A DNA stretch of 64,000 nucleotides from Flaccisagitta enflata (Eukaryota > Chaetognatha > Sagittoidea > Aphragmophora), in NCBI GenBank assembly GCA_965153355.1, contig OZ231127.1, positions 42,408,001 to 42,472,000 of the forward strand. Reading direction: 5' to 3'. Numbering within the stretch: position 1 is the stretch's first letter; each line of letters begins with the position of its first letter. Under the pieces are notes generated by a model that was given only the letters and a program-made list of their open reading frames with translations, was not told the origin of the DNA and did no database searches. Shown in pieces: positions 25,422 through 64,000 of the stretch. The translations under genes were made by a program, and so were the position numbers.

Positions 25422-25865
25422 CCGTCCCCCATTTTCTTTGCCACATCCCCCCCCCCGCGCTCCCGCCCCCCATCCCCCCGATTCTAATCTGATCGGAATG
25501 GTCATGATTTGATGACATTTCTGACAGACTTTTTATGACCAAAGTTGCTGCTCCATCGCCCGTCCGCTGATTCGCCGGATTATCATCGTTAGGCATGAAG
25601 GAACCCTGGAGAGATGGAACGCGAGGGAAGAGAGAAAAGGACAATAGAGATGGAGTGGTTGAGGGCGTGGTTAGAGGACGAGAGAAGGGAAGAGTGAGGA
25701 CGAGGACGACAGGCTGGGAGTGTAGGAGGAAAAGAAGGAAAAACAGAAAAGGACAATGGAGAGATGGAGAGATGGAAATGGAGTGGTTGGGTTATGGATG
25801 GGAAAAAGAGGAGAGGACAATGACTGGGGAGCGGGGGAGGAAAAAGAGAATAGTCGCAAAAGCGT

Positions 25866-26568
25866 TAGATGGTCAGCGGTACCCGTTGCCCCTATGTGAG
25901 TGTATGATGGTGTGAGGTAGTTAGAGGGGCAGTGGCCCCGAAGGGGCCGATGACATATGCTGTTTTTATTTGAGCTTCTAAGCTTTAATCAGGGGCTGGA
26001 GGCTGGCATATGAGCCTTGCAGCTGGGATTTGAGCCTTGGGGCCGGGAATAGAGCCTTGAGCTGATATTTGAGCTTCAAGGCTGGGATTTGAGCCTTGAG
26101 GCTAGAATTTGGGCCTCAAGACCACGATTTGGGCCTTGAGGCTGGAATTTGAGCCTGGAGACTAAGATTTGAGCCTGGTAACTGGGATTTGAGCCTCGTG
26201 ACTGGGATTTGAGTCTCATGACTGGGATTTGAGCTTTGAGGATTGGGTTTGAGCCATGAGGCTGGGATTTGAGCCTCACGGCTGAGATTTGAGCCTCGAG
26301 GCTGGATTTGAGCCTCAAGGCTGGATTTGAGCCTCAAGGCTGGGATTTGAGCCTCAAGGCTGGGATTTGAGCTTTGAAGCTGGGATTTGAGCTTTGGGGC
26401 TGGGATTTGGGCCTCAAGGCTGGGATTTAGACCTTATGGTTAAGATTTGGGTCTCAAAGTGGGAGGGGGGGGGGGTACGAAGGAGGAGAAGAAGGAGAAG
26501 GAGGAGGAGAAATTTGCCCTGTGTGAAAGCATAGGTCATCGGCCCCTTCGGGGCCGCTGCCCAAAAGG
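25866..26568 (+). mobile_element. Family B copy 2
   Basis: ATGGTCAGCGGTACCCG start; palindrome GGCCCCGAAGGGGCC at 25936 and GGCCCCTTCGGGGCC at the end, then GCTGCCC. The middle is a 20-base minisatellite. Confidence 0.85.
25985..26460. repeat. 20-base minisatellite GGCTGGGATTTGAGCCTCAA
   Basis: About 24 imperfect units inside family B copy 2. Confidence 0.92.
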
Positions 26569-26582
26569 ACAATCAATGGAAA

Positions 26583-27012
26583 TTTAGTGGTAGTGGGCAT
26601 GGGAAATGAAAGATGGAAGGGAAGAAAAAGAAGTAGGGATAATGGAGTTGAAGTTGTATAGGCTGTATAGGGCATGGCCATGGGAGGTGAAAGTGTGAGT
26701 GGGAAAGGGGCAAAAAACAAAACAGGACTATGGAGATGGAGTCGTAGAGGGCATGGGAAACGAGGGAAAAAAGAAAAAGACAATGGTGATGGAGTAGAAA
26801 CAGTGAGAAGTGGGAGAGGGAGAGGGAGAGGGAGACTAAGGAATGAAAGGGAGGGGAAAGATGCAAGAAAGATGGGACGAGGGAAATATGAGAGAACTAA
26901 AATGGAAGAATGGAGGAAAGTGGAGGATTAGGTAGATGAAGTTGGAGAAGTGTGGAGCGGCATTTTGTAGTGTTAGCACTCATAACTGTTAGAATGTCGC
27001 TATTAAATGAAG
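26583..27012. other. Purine-rich spacer
   Basis: GGAGATGGA-type sequence resembling 25600-25860. No gene seen. Confidence 0.5.
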
Positions 27013-27019
27013 TTGGTAG

Positions 27020-27248
27020 TTTTTAGTCACATGCACGCGACTATATAACCCGCTTTGTTCATTGGTCCGTCGGTCCATCGGACCCTCGGTCTATTGGTCC
27101 ATCTGTCCTTTGGCCGGTAACACTACTTTTTGGTAAATACGAGTATTTTTTCATTACTGCCCAGTGCCCAAAGGCATGTTTAACCTTTTATTATCACTGC
27201 CCCTGCCCATTTGCACGTAACGCGATTAGCCGTTTATCCGGTCTTGTT
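27020..27248 (-). mobile_element. Family A copy A15
   Basis: Hairpin GTCACATGCACGCGAC, GGTC/GGTCC tract, GCACGTAACGCGATTAGCCG near a TTATCCGGTCTTGTT end. Confidence 0.8.
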
Positions 27249-27547
27249 TTTTGGGGGCCAAATATTCGAAAACTCATGGTTGTGTTTGGTTGTCTTCAAG
27301 AAAAGAAATGCCACTTGCATTTCACATATTTGTTTTGTAGTGTCAAGGAAAAACGACACAGGAAATAGGAAGGAGAGCGAAGAGACAAGGAAAGAGGAGG
27401 AGAAAGAGGATGAGAAGGCGAACGCAAAGCACATGGAAGAAACGGATGGAATTGGGCTCAAGTTCGGCTTTCAATTTACGACTTAGCCTCATTGATGGCA
27501 AGTTTCGTTTTGACAATATCCAATCAGGCGATCTTATCTCTCCAGTT

Positions 27548-28068
<521 letters not shown>

Positions 28069-28363
28069 AATCATTCATACTTGTCAGGAATCCAAGAGAA
28101 AATCGCTCCGATTTCCAATGCAAAAACTCGCTTTTGCATGAACATTTAAAAAGGCGAATTGATTCGTCCTCATAAGTAAGCAGATAAAATGCAAAATGAC
28201 AAAAAGCTTTTGTTCTATACTTTGATCTTGAATAGAAAGAATACGCTAGTATTTTCTTGTAAAAACAAATTGAAAAATGTCGGTATTATTAGCGAAGTCG
28301 ATCCCACCCAATCCCTTACCCTGGCCCTTACCCTAAAACATTACCCGCTTTGATAAATGACAG

Positions 28364-28760
28364 GTCGCCCAAGGGCAATATGTGGTCAGCGATACCCGTT
28401 GCCCTGCTTTGCATGATTGTGAATTGGTGTAAGAGGAAGCAGGGCAGCAGCCTAAAAGGGGACAATGTCTTGTAGAACACTTTCTTTGTCTTTCGGTCCT
28501 TCCATCCATCCATCTGTCCGCCCCCCCCCAGACCCCCTCAGGCCTGAAATCTGCTCTCTCAGGCCATGAATCTGAGAGGGCAGATTTAAGGCCTGAGAGG
28601 GCAGATTTCAGGCCTGAGAGCGTAGATTTCATGCCTGAGAGGGCAGATTTCAGGCCTGTGGGGGCCTTTGAGGGTTGAATGGACGGAATGACCAAATGAC
28701 GGACAAAAGTCCCCCTGTGTTCTACAGGACTTCGTCCCCTTCGGGACCGCTGCCCAAAAA
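28364..28760 (+). mobile_element. Family B copy 3
   Basis: GTGGTCAGCGATACCCG start, GGCCTGAGAGGGCAGATTTC units, end palindrome GTCCCCTTCGGGAC then CGCTGCCC. Confidence 0.8.
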
Positions 28761-28885
28761 CCAAAGACATAACAACATTAAAGCCTCATGTCCAATCAAT
28801 AACTTTTTTTTTGATTCGCTCTTTTTAATTTATTTTCGTTGTTTTAAATTGTCACATGTGGCGGTTCCATAAAATAAGTGTTTTT

Positions 28886-29130
28886 TTTTTAGTCGCTGCC
28901 TAAGCGACTCTATAAGAGGGTGTGTCCCTTGGTCTGAGTGTCTGTCTGTCCGTCTGGAACGCGAAAATTTTGATGACGCGAAATCGACTGAAAAGCGGAT
29001 TTCTGACCATCACAGCTCCTGCCTAGCTTCAATACAGCCCCCGCCCACTCATGTACTGCCCCTGCCCACTCGCATTACTGCCCCTGCCCAACAGCAGCGA
29101 CTACGGATTGGCCGTGTATCTGGCCTTGTT
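28886..29130 (-). mobile_element. Family A copy A16 (GTCGCT type)
   Basis: Hairpin GTCGCTGCCTAAGCGAC; AGCAGCGACTA near the end; GGCCGTGTATCTGGCC-TTGTT. Three CACTGCCCCTGCCCA-type words lie inside. Confidence 0.87.
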
Positions 29131-29438
29131 AATCATTGCATCCCCTTCGTTTAAATAACATTTTTTTCCTGGTATTGCACTTCTAGTTTTCTTTTTGTTC
29201 CACAGGAAGTTGAAAAAGTTATGATCGTACAAACATTGCAATGAATTCTTTCTTTAGAAAATAAATGACAAAAAATAACAACAATTTAGCAATTGTTTGA
29301 TCCTCATATCGTTATTCAAACAACAACGTTGGGCCTAAAAAAAAAAACAAAATAAAAAAAAAACCAAAAAAAAAAAACCAAAAAAACAAAACAAAAAAAA
29401 CCAAAAAAAAAAAAAGTTGATACTCATTCAAAAGCGTG

Positions 29439-30064
29439 TACAGTACCTTCCGAGCAAACCCGGCTAAAACTGGAGGATTATTTTTTGTTACTTTAATTTC
29501 ATTTTCCAAACTTCATTTTTTGTATCTAACTTAATTAAAAGATACTTAATTCCTTGAACATATTTGGCTGTCAAAAAAAAAAAATAACTTGTGAAATCAA
29601 AGTGCATGAAGACATCTATATGAATTTTTCTAACCCAAACCAATGGATTCAGCAGAAAATTTTACCTATCCTAGACTACAAGAACCGCTAAATCAGACAA
29701 TTACTTTAGGATCTATAGCCATTTAAAGTTTTTAAGGACAATTGTCCTAAATTATTTTGAGACATTTGTCCTTAAAAACTTAAAATAGCTGTAAAACCTG
29801 AAATAATTGTCTGATTGAGCTGTTCTTGTACTCTAGGGTAGGTAAAATTTTCTGCTGAATTCAATGGTCTGGGTTAGAACACTCCATATTGATGTCTTCG
29901 TGCACTTTGATTTCACAAGTTATTTTTTTTGACAGCCAAATATGTTCAAGGAATTAAGTATTTTTTGATTAAGTTAGATACAAAAAATGAAGTATGGGAA
30001 ATGAAATTAAAGTAACTAAAATTAATCCTCCAGTTTTAGTCGGGTTTGCTCGGAAGGTACTGTA
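29439..30064. mobile_element. TA-flanked near-full palindrome M5
   Basis: TACAGTACCTTCCGAGCAAA and complement bound 626 bases whose two halves pair almost throughout. No coding capacity; MITE of Tc1/mariner type. Confidence 0.88.
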
Positions 30065-30145
30065 CCTGCAGGGGCCCCCCCTTTCAGATGCCCCTTCTCC
30101 TGGTTATCAATTTTTGAATACTTTGCAAAAGTATGATCATGATGC

Positions 30146-30315
30146 TTTTTAGTCTACATCTACAACCCGCTTTGTCTGTCGGTCGGTTGGTTGGTTGGTC
30201 GGTCGGTTGGTCGGTTGGTCGGTCACACTTTACTTTTTTTATGATTTTATTTGACCTCAAATATGGCCACTGCCCACCCGCACGCGACTTCGGTAGCCGT
30301 GTATCCGGCCTTGTT
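30146..30315 (-). mobile_element. Family A copy A17, 5' hairpin broken
   Basis: TTTTTAGTCTACATCTACAA replaces the hairpin; GGTC tract and GCACGCGACTTCGGTAGCCG-TGTATCCGGCCTTGTT are intact. Confidence 0.82.
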
Positions 30316-30812
30316 ACTTCCCTATCCACTTTTCTTAACTTCCTACACTATTTTCAGTTTATAAGGTAGGGAAGGAAGAAGCCTTAGATCGAGGAGAAAG
30401 TGGCTGGAAAAAAAGTTGTCAGAATTTTTTTCATCGCATTTCAGCTGTCAGAATGGATTAAAATGATCGAATTTCATTCTATTATCAATCAGAATGACTA
30501 AATAATGCATAATAGCTTGATCCTGAGCCTTTTTTTGCGATTCAATATATGTGAAATTATCGAGATTGGAGAAGTGACTTAAAAACCATCTCCTGAGTCA
30601 AAATAGAGGCCCATTCACGCAGAACCGTCGTGTCAATTAGTCAGTGCCGAGTTCAAATCTGGTTTCAGAAATTATTTTCTAAGTGGCTAAGGATGGCTAG
30701 AGCTAAAACAGTTAGTTAGTATCTAGAGCAGAAAGAACTAAAAATAACACGATGGAATCGACACGTAGATTAGACGCAAACGAACTGTGCGTTGCGTATC
30801 TATGGAAACTAA

Positions 30813-30967
30813 TTTTCAGTCGCGTACACGTGGCTACACCTGGCCGTGTCGGTCGGTAGGTTGGTCGGTACGTTACAGGTATTTTTGAATTGCACGCAAT
30901 TTTTCCATTATGGTCTTTGCCCAACCGTTCCCGGCCGTGACTGTCTTGCCGTTTATCCGGCCTTGTT
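30813..30967 (-). mobile_element. Family A copy A18
   Basis: GTCGCGTACACGTGGCTAC, GGTCGGTAGG, then TTGCCGTTTATCCGGCCTTGTT. Confidence 0.78.
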
Positions 30968-31433
30968 TTTGTCAACATGTCGTATGACTGGTGGAACAAT
31001 ATCCCTCACTATACCCAAACTGAAAAATATGGAAGAGGGCCTTGTGAGCCCTCACTGACTAGTTACTACGCGCATCACTCCTAGTTTTCCATTTAGCAAA
31101 ACTAACATCCATTCTGAGTCTAACCCAAAACACTAATACTTACCAAAATAGATAAAGGCGAATGATTGTTACCTTTTTTAGATTTTTTTCATCGCATTTT
31201 GATGATTTGAATGCATAGATAGTATTCTTCTAATTTTACTCGTTTGGTGACACATAATGAAATGTGTTTCACTGGGTTATATATTTTTCAACCTGTGATT
31301 TTGAATTAGATGATTTTTCCATCATTTAATCCTCTCATTATTGAAGTCATTTCCTGAATTTTACAAGCTTGCATCCTAGAGATAAAAAATAAATAAATCA
31401 ATTCTCATAACGAAAACGGCTTCTGCTTTTTTT

Positions 31434-31622
31434 TTTTCAAGTTGCGTATTACGCTTGTCCGTCCATGTCGTTGGATCGGTCATTCCGTCACATTTTACTT
31501 CGTATTTGCGGTCTCTGGTCACACTGCTCCTGCCTAAATGCTCTAATGAGTGAGTAATGACCTCAAAAACGGTCCCTGCCCAACTGTATGCGACTGGGGG
31601 AGCCGTGTATCCGGCCTTTTAT
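31434..31622 (-). mobile_element. Family A copy A19, decayed
   Basis: GTTGCGTATTACGCTTGTCC, CACTGCTCCTGCC words, GTATGCGACT, GAGCCGTGTATCCGGCCTT. Confidence 0.7.
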
Positions 31623-31632
31623 TATGTACCAT

Positions 31633-31853
31633 CTAGCTCATAAATATACGGACACTTGAAAAGTAGCATCAACTTTATAGAGGTTCTGCGCTTAAACAAA
31701 TTGAGTTACTGACACCAGATTAGGCCCATTTCAAAGAGTTGTTTAAAAACTTTTAAATGCGACCAATCTGGGGTCAGTAACTTCATTTGTTTAGGCGCAG
31801 CACTTTTTTAAAGTTGATGCTCATTTTCAGGTGTCCGTATATTTAGGAGCTAG
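31633..31853. mobile_element. Short palindromic element M6
   Basis: CTAGCTCATAAATATACGGA against TCCGTATATTTAGGAGCTAG; inner arms also pair (AACAAATTGAGTTACTGA). Confidence 0.82.
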
Positions 31854-31894
31854 GTAGTAGTTCATATCCGACAAAGTTGTAAGTGTGGGTCATG

Positions 31895-33581
<1,687 letters not shown>

Positions 33582-33652
<71 letters not shown>
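33582..33652. repeat. AT then GT microsatellite
   Basis: AT to 33615, then GT. Confidence 0.97.
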
Positions 33653-33654
<2 letters not shown>

Positions 33655-33659
33655 TAAAT

Positions 33660-35510
33660 AAATTGAAATCAAATGAAATATGCGGTTGATTCTTAGCTTT
33701 TAAACCAATGTCAATTTCTGATTGAAAAATGATCTATCAATCTGGCATAAAACTCCACCAATACTCAAATCTTATTACTCCTGGTCGGTCTAGGTGGTGC
33801 CAGCGTCATAACCAGTATCTAAATCAATCATCTGGTAGGTTTTTAGCTCATATCTTCTCATAATAACTCATTGCAAGACACGATATAGCTCCATTTTCTT
33901 GAAGAAAAAAAAGTGCCAGAAACTGATGGGCAGATGCCGCTCACTTATACTATTGCAGGCGACATGAAATGAGTCAAAAGTGTCATTGGTGGCTGTAAAT
34001 AGTGTGACCCATGTAAATACGAGCTGATCCATGTGCGGGCGACCATTTTTTGACATTTTAGCTGTTTTTGTATTGCTAGCCTATATAAGGACCTGTCGAA
34101 TCTGTCGAGGCTGGGGCGTCATAAAATTTTTTGTATAGTTAAGGCTAAAATGTTTTATATGTGCAGTTTTTGTAGTTTTTTGTAGTTTTTTGTAGTTTTT
34201 TATAATTTGAAGTTTTAAGAATTGGAATAACTTATATTTATGGTGAAAAATTGAATTACAAAGATAAAATAATATACTGTTTAATTCATATTTGTTTAAA
34301 TGATAAACAAATTATCAATATATTCTACTTAGAATGTATATTTTCAAAATGATTTTTACAAAAATGGTTGAAATCTGGAATAAAAAAGAAATTTTTTTGT
34401 AAATCGGAGGCTGAGGTTTGTCCTTGGCGAAATTTGACCCTCATGTCCTTAAAAAACTTTGTCCTTACTCAATAAAATGAGTGTAGGGGCCTTACTGACA
34501 GCTAACTACTGGAACAGCGCCTAAAATGAAACAAAAATCCTAGCTATTGATGCCCTTTTGTCAAGAGTTTGCATCCATGATTATCCCTACCCTTTTTAGA
34601 TGTCTTGACCTGATGAAGAAATGAGTAAACAAAAGAGCTTATCTTTTTAGAGAAAGTGGTATTGACTATTGAGTATTTACCAAGTATTTACAAGTATTTA
34701 CAAGTATTTACCAAGTATTGACTATTGAGTAATTACCAAGTAATGTTTATTGAGTATTTACTAAGTGTTTATCAAGTATTTACCAAGTATTTACCAAGTA
34801 TTTACAAGTCATGGCAGAATTTACATTTACAAGTCATGGCAGAAAAAAAATGTGAGCAATTGCCACTTTTCACTAGGTTTTTGTCCCAGCGATGTATATA
34901 ATCTTATATAATTGAGTTTGTTTTGAGTTTTTTCCCTCCCCCCCTACCTTTGCGTTTTAAAGTAATGATATTGTTCCCCATTTGATTTCCTTCTCTGTTT
35001 TGCTGTTTTGTCCATTGTAATATTTTTGTTTTTTGTACACTTTGTTTTATATCCAAGAACATCACTTTAGCTTAAGCCCTTAAAAGAGATACAAAAGATA
35101 GATACAGCCAGCCAGCTGTAACAAACAAAATATTGTATGCATTATGCAACAACTGTTAGAATTACAGACGGCTGTAATGCTTCAATTTTGTTACATTACA
35201 GCCAGGTGTAATTTCTACCCTTAGTTGTTACATGTAACATTATGTTTATTATCTGTATATTGGATCAAATTCAACAGTATAAGTATGCTTATACTGTTTT
35301 GTCCACTGAGTGCATGTTTCCCTTCAATAAGTCAAAAAATCAGACTGACTTCGGTTTTTCTCTCGATCATATATCATTGAGCAGCGAATGGCAAAAAAAA
35401 ATGGAAGCGCCTTTCTAGCTTTCATCTGCGTCCGACAAAGTGCGTGGTCAAACAGAGCCGATCCTTGAAACCAAAAATATTTTAAAAAACCTCAAAGAGC
35501 GCATGTTATC
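33660..35510. other. No gene seen; small tandem repeats
   Basis: TTTTTGTAG units at 34165-34200 and AAGTATTTACC units at 34670-34812. 34865-34950 resembles the outer end of F1. Confidence 0.5.
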
Positions 35511-35514
35511 CAAT

Positions 35515-35673
35515 AACAAGGCCGTATACACGAGCCGAAGTCGCGTGCGGGTGGGCAGGAGCGGCGAAAAAGCTAAAAAAGCTAAGTGTGACCGACCGAC
35601 CGACCGACAGACGGACGGACGGACCGACAGACGGACAGAGTGGGTCATAGAGTCGCGTGCACGCGACTAAAAA
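35515..35673 (+). mobile_element. Family A copy A20
   Basis: AACAAGGCCGTATACACG start, GTCGCGTGC, CCGA/CGGA tract, hairpin GTCGCGTGCACGCGAC, CTAAAAA. Confidence 0.88.
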
Positions 35674-35735
35674 TGAATTAGAATTTAAAAAACGAGTAGG
35701 ATAAACCAAGTCACTTGCACAATCATTGATTCATC

Positions 35736-35900
35736 TTTTTAGTTGCGGACACGCAACTCAGTAAGAGGCTTTTTCCCTCTGTCCGTTGGTCAATTCCGGG
35801 TCATCCAGTTGAAAAGCGGGGAAACGAGTGTTTTTTATTATTCTTGTGTATGTATGAGTGTTGGGATCAGGTTTGGGTGTGGAGGGGGTAACGGTCGAAG
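35736..35900 (-). mobile_element. Family A copy A21, truncated
   Basis: TTTTTAG and hairpin GTTGCGGACACGCAAC are intact; the GGCC end is missing. Confidence 0.7.
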
Positions 35901-36005
35901 GGTACCCGCTAATAACCTAAACTAGGTTACCATTTTATCAATGACCGGAAATCGAAATACAACAATAAACCGATCGAGTGACTCGGTTTCTTCTCTTATT
36001 CTCTC

Positions 36006-36007
<2 letters not shown>

Positions 36008-36074
<67 letters not shown>

Positions 36075-36116
36075 TCTCTTTCTCTTTCTCTTTCTCTCTC
36101 TCTCTCTCTCTCTCTT
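36008..36116. repeat. CT microsatellite
   Basis: CT with a central TTTCTC patch. Confidence 0.96.
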
Positions 36117-36939
36117 AGCATCCATCAAATTTGATGATCATTTGCTTAATTTTTTATAAATTGAAAGTAAACAAAAGTTTATAAAACATAAAAAATAGAA
36201 AAAAATACAGAAGTTAAAAAAGAAAAGCTTAAACCAAATTAAAAAACCGAATAAAAATTAAAAAAGTAAAAAACGTAAAAAATTAAAAAAAGATAAAAAG
36301 TGAAACATCTAAAAAACAATGAATAATAAAAAGAGTAAAAGTAGATAGCTACTAAAGTGCAGGATTAAAAAAAAATCAGTGCTAATCTTAAATGATCCAC
36401 ACTTAATCATCATGCAAAAAAAATGTCAGTATGCAAATAAAAATCGATAATAACCACAACAGGAAGTCGGTTATAGCAGTATCTGAACCGAACCTATATT
36501 CGCGATTTTTAATTCATTAATTGAACCTAATTGAACCGATTTTTATAAGCCAGATCGCCGAACTCTAGGAGGGGGTTGGATGTCCCTGCCCACCCGTCTG
36601 CAACAATATTGTGACCCCGCTTCATCATAAATTTTTTTGTTCGACAGCAAGTGGCGTACGACAGCAAGGATGTCCGCTGCTTTCCACATGTCGCTGATTT
36701 AATTTTATTAAATCCTTTTACTTGAGCCACTTATTTTAGAGCACTTTTCTAATGATTAGTCATCTCAGATAATGAACCTCAATCTTTTAATTGCTTTATT
36801 TACTTTTTGTTATTTCCAGTCCTGGCTTTGGAATACTTAAAATACTTGCCTAAATGGGAAATCCAAAAGTATTCTAGTTGAACATTTTTTCTATTTTTGG
36901 CCTGCGGCGTGACATTATTTTCTCAGTCAGGAAGAAGAA

Positions 36940-37083
36940 AACAAGGCCAGAAACACGGCTAGTACCAGTTGCGGAAGGGGTGGGCAGGGGCCGCAATGCG
37001 TGTTTTCACACTTCCCAACTCGATCACTACAGACCAACGGACGTACAAAGCCTCTTATAAAATTATGTGTTTGCAACTAAAAA
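36940..37083 (+). mobile_element. Family A copy A22 (GTTGCG type)
   Basis: AACAAGGCCAGAAACACGGC start, GTTGCGGAAGG, and ATTATGTGTTTGCAACTAAA end with a decayed left stem. 400 bases downstream of the BLTP2 stop. Confidence 0.78.
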
Positions 37084-37482
37084 TGATATTTTAAAGCTAA
37101 GACAATATGAGCTTTACCTAGCAACAAGTGTTCTGAGGTTTCTCCTATATATCTTGTCACTGCTCCTGCCTCAATGTCTTGCTTTTCCTCTACACCGCTG
37201 CCCCTGCTTGGTGCCAACCCGCACGCGACTAACAAACGCAGAGAACTGATACATAATACATCGTGAAATGAACATCTTTCGCAAAAACATTTCTATTTGG
37301 ACATGTACCTACATAGAACGGCAGAATGCTTTTTTTAACTATGAAATACAAGTGTCATATTTTTCCCAATATTTTCGACTTATGGTTTCGACACATCTTT
37401 TACAGATCAAGATATAGTTTTAAAGACTACTCTATCAAGACTGCGATTCAGATTCCAAGCCCGCCTTGATATCATTTCAGTG

Positions 37483-61735
<24,253 letters not shown>

Positions 61736-62670
61736 CTGTCAGACAGTCGTTCTGTCTCTCTCTCATTTAGTCTGTTTGCTTTCTTTCTTTTTGTTCGCCT
61801 GTTTTTCTGTCGGTCATCATCCCCTTCTCGATTAATAAGTCTCTTTTTCTGTCTATGTCGCAAAGCAAACGATCAAAAAACATCATTTTCATCCATTTTT
61901 TAGGTGTAAAACACAATTAGAGCGTTTCCGTTTTGTTATCTTCATCATTTACACCGGTGGGGGAATAGCCCAGGTACCCATCGACATGCTTGAACCGATT
62001 CCAAGTCAAGGAATAAGAAAGAAATAGCAAAAAACTATTTGGGAAATGCCACCAAAGAGAGAATCTAGCGTTGCGATATTTTCCTTCCACTTGAGTGTGA
62101 TATCATATTTTCTTTGTATGATATAGACCCGGAGACTAAATAATCGGTCGTTGGTGGTGCCATAAACCTACGGTTTGACTACTTTCGTTTGCTGGTATTT
62201 ACTCCCAGCCAAAAAGCAAAAAATCCCTGAAAATATGTACCTCCCTCTAGTTGCGAAGCCAATTTGCATATTCAGAGAAATCAGGGAATTTAGATGTATT
62301 GTATCATCATAACTCACTCAAACAAAAAACCGCCTTTTAACCTTTGTCAGTTGGAACCCTGACCATCATTAGGTCTCAAAAATTTACCCTCCCGAAAGTT
62401 TTTTTCCGCTTATCTTGACCTTACTCCAGAAAAAAGACCAAGGGTGACAGCTGTTGAAAATATTATTTCTTGGACGTAAAAGTCTAAGACAGTCTCTACG
62501 AGTCAAATTTTGCATTTCCAAGAACATAGCTGTGATCTTTAGTGAATGTAGAACAGAGCCATGTGTTTATTTTTTTGATTTTGTGCGTTTCTATGCAAAC
62601 TTAGACTTTTACGCGAGAACACTCAAATGGAATTTTGCAGATTTTGTTTTCGGAAGATGTGGGTAAGAAT
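61736..62670. other. Intron, nothing identified
   Basis: No upstream BLTP2 exon could be recognised on the minus strand here. Confidence 0.5.
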
Positions 62671-62673
62671 GTG

Positions 62674-63320
<647 letters not shown>

Positions 63321-63394
63321 AAAAGGAAACAATTATTAGGCCGAACTAGGTCAACCCCTAGTGAGGATCGCAAAAGCCGGGCAGATGTTACCAA

Positions 63395-63470
63395 CTATGC
63401 CAATTGACAAACAGACAGACGGACAAACCCACCTACTTACATAGTGTGGCATACACGCGTGTACGCAACT
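63395..63470 (+). mobile_element. Family A 3' fragment, decayed
   Basis: CAGACGGACAAACCC, then CATACACGCGTGTACGCAAC with a disordered stem, and TGAAAAAA. Confidence 0.45.
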
Positions 63471-63514
63471 GAAAAAAAAATATTAAAAAAATGAATATTA
63501 AAAAAAAACATAAT

Positions 63515-64000
63515 CGGGAAAAAAGTCGAAGTCAGTCTTCGACTTTTTGACATATTCGAGAGAAACAGGGTTTTCATTTTCTTATGGGAAAGTTGAGGGT
63601 CTCCACCGACCGAATGTGGCCTCAAATGAAATTGATAGGGTAAGTAAATTTGATAATTCTCTTTCATTTGGCGCCAAGCAGAATGCTCTACGGCAAATAT
63701 TTTTTGCGCTATGAATTTTTAAAGATTTATTTATGAAAATTGCGAATTGAATTTTTTCTGATTTTTATGATTTTGAGTAGGATCAAAAAAGGAGTGTATT
63801 AACGTTTGTTTAAGCATGCAAATACAAGGAAACATGTTCATGAGCATATCTGCTCATCTGTGAGGGTGTTTTTGAGCATTTTAGCTCATTTAGCTCATTT
63901 AGCTAAGTCTGTTTTTCTGGTTTATAATGCGATAAATGAATAAATTTTTTGATACATGTTTGCACATGCAAATACAAGAGAGCATGTCAGTGAGCAGAGT
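63515..64000. repeat. Second copy of the 50.7 kb repeat, cut by the window edge
   Basis: GGCGCCAAGCAGAATGCTCTA, GAGCATGCAAATA-type units and AGCTCATTTAGCTCATTTAG match 50700-51080. A fragment of the same repeat (GACGCCAAGCAGAATTCTGT) lies at 18160. Confidence 0.88.

Overview
The window is nuclear DNA of an intron-rich eukaryote. Evidence: a split protein-coding gene with at least 31 short exons on the minus strand, introns up to 4.6 kb, many di- to tetranucleotide microsatellites, tRNA-like SINE-type sequence and nested cut-and-paste-type transposons. The encoded protein is clearly diverged from the animal form of its family, so a protist, alga or invertebrate is more likely than a vertebrate; the sequence does not let me name the lineage.

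Region 1 to 37 kb: I see no host gene. It is an accumulation of repeats: two long inverted-repeat (foldback-like) elements at 2.5-4.5 and 5.7-9.0 kb, several short palindromic elements flanked by TA (9.1-9.6, 29.4-30.1 kb), a three-deep nest of transposons at 11.3-16.5 kb, and a crowd of a short hairpin-ended element (called family A here). Family A looks like AACAA-hairpin-...-tetranucleotide tract-hairpin-CTAAAAA.

Region 37.5 to 61.7 kb: one gene read right to left, the 3' three quarters of a BLTP2 (KIAA0100/hobbit/FMP27/SABRE) bridge-like lipid transfer protein. I placed 31 exons (about 1,785 codons) ending in a stop at 37483. Of the 30 joins, 28 keep reading phase; two do not (exons 17/18 and 29/30) and may hide a small exon or a base error. 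The N-terminal part, roughly 500 residues by comparison with the family length, lies beyond the right edge. The introns hold the same repeat families as the left half: family A, a second hairpin-rich family (B), a 3.75 kb element with 330 bp inverted ends, minisatellites and microsatellites.

Region 61.7 to 64 kb: intron of the same gene, mostly GA and GAA repeats, ending in a second copy of a repeat first seen at 50.7-51.4 kb.

Most unusual signal: in family A the terminal hairpin differs from copy to copy (GTCGCG, GTTGCG, GATGCG, GGTGCG, GTCGCT stems), but each copy carries near its opposite end a third copy of its own stem, often including loop bases. The hairpin at the other end also varies with its pairing kept. 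Family B shows the same kind of matched variation. This self-matched end code suggests recognition of ends through single-stranded hairpins, and no transposase gene for it is present here.
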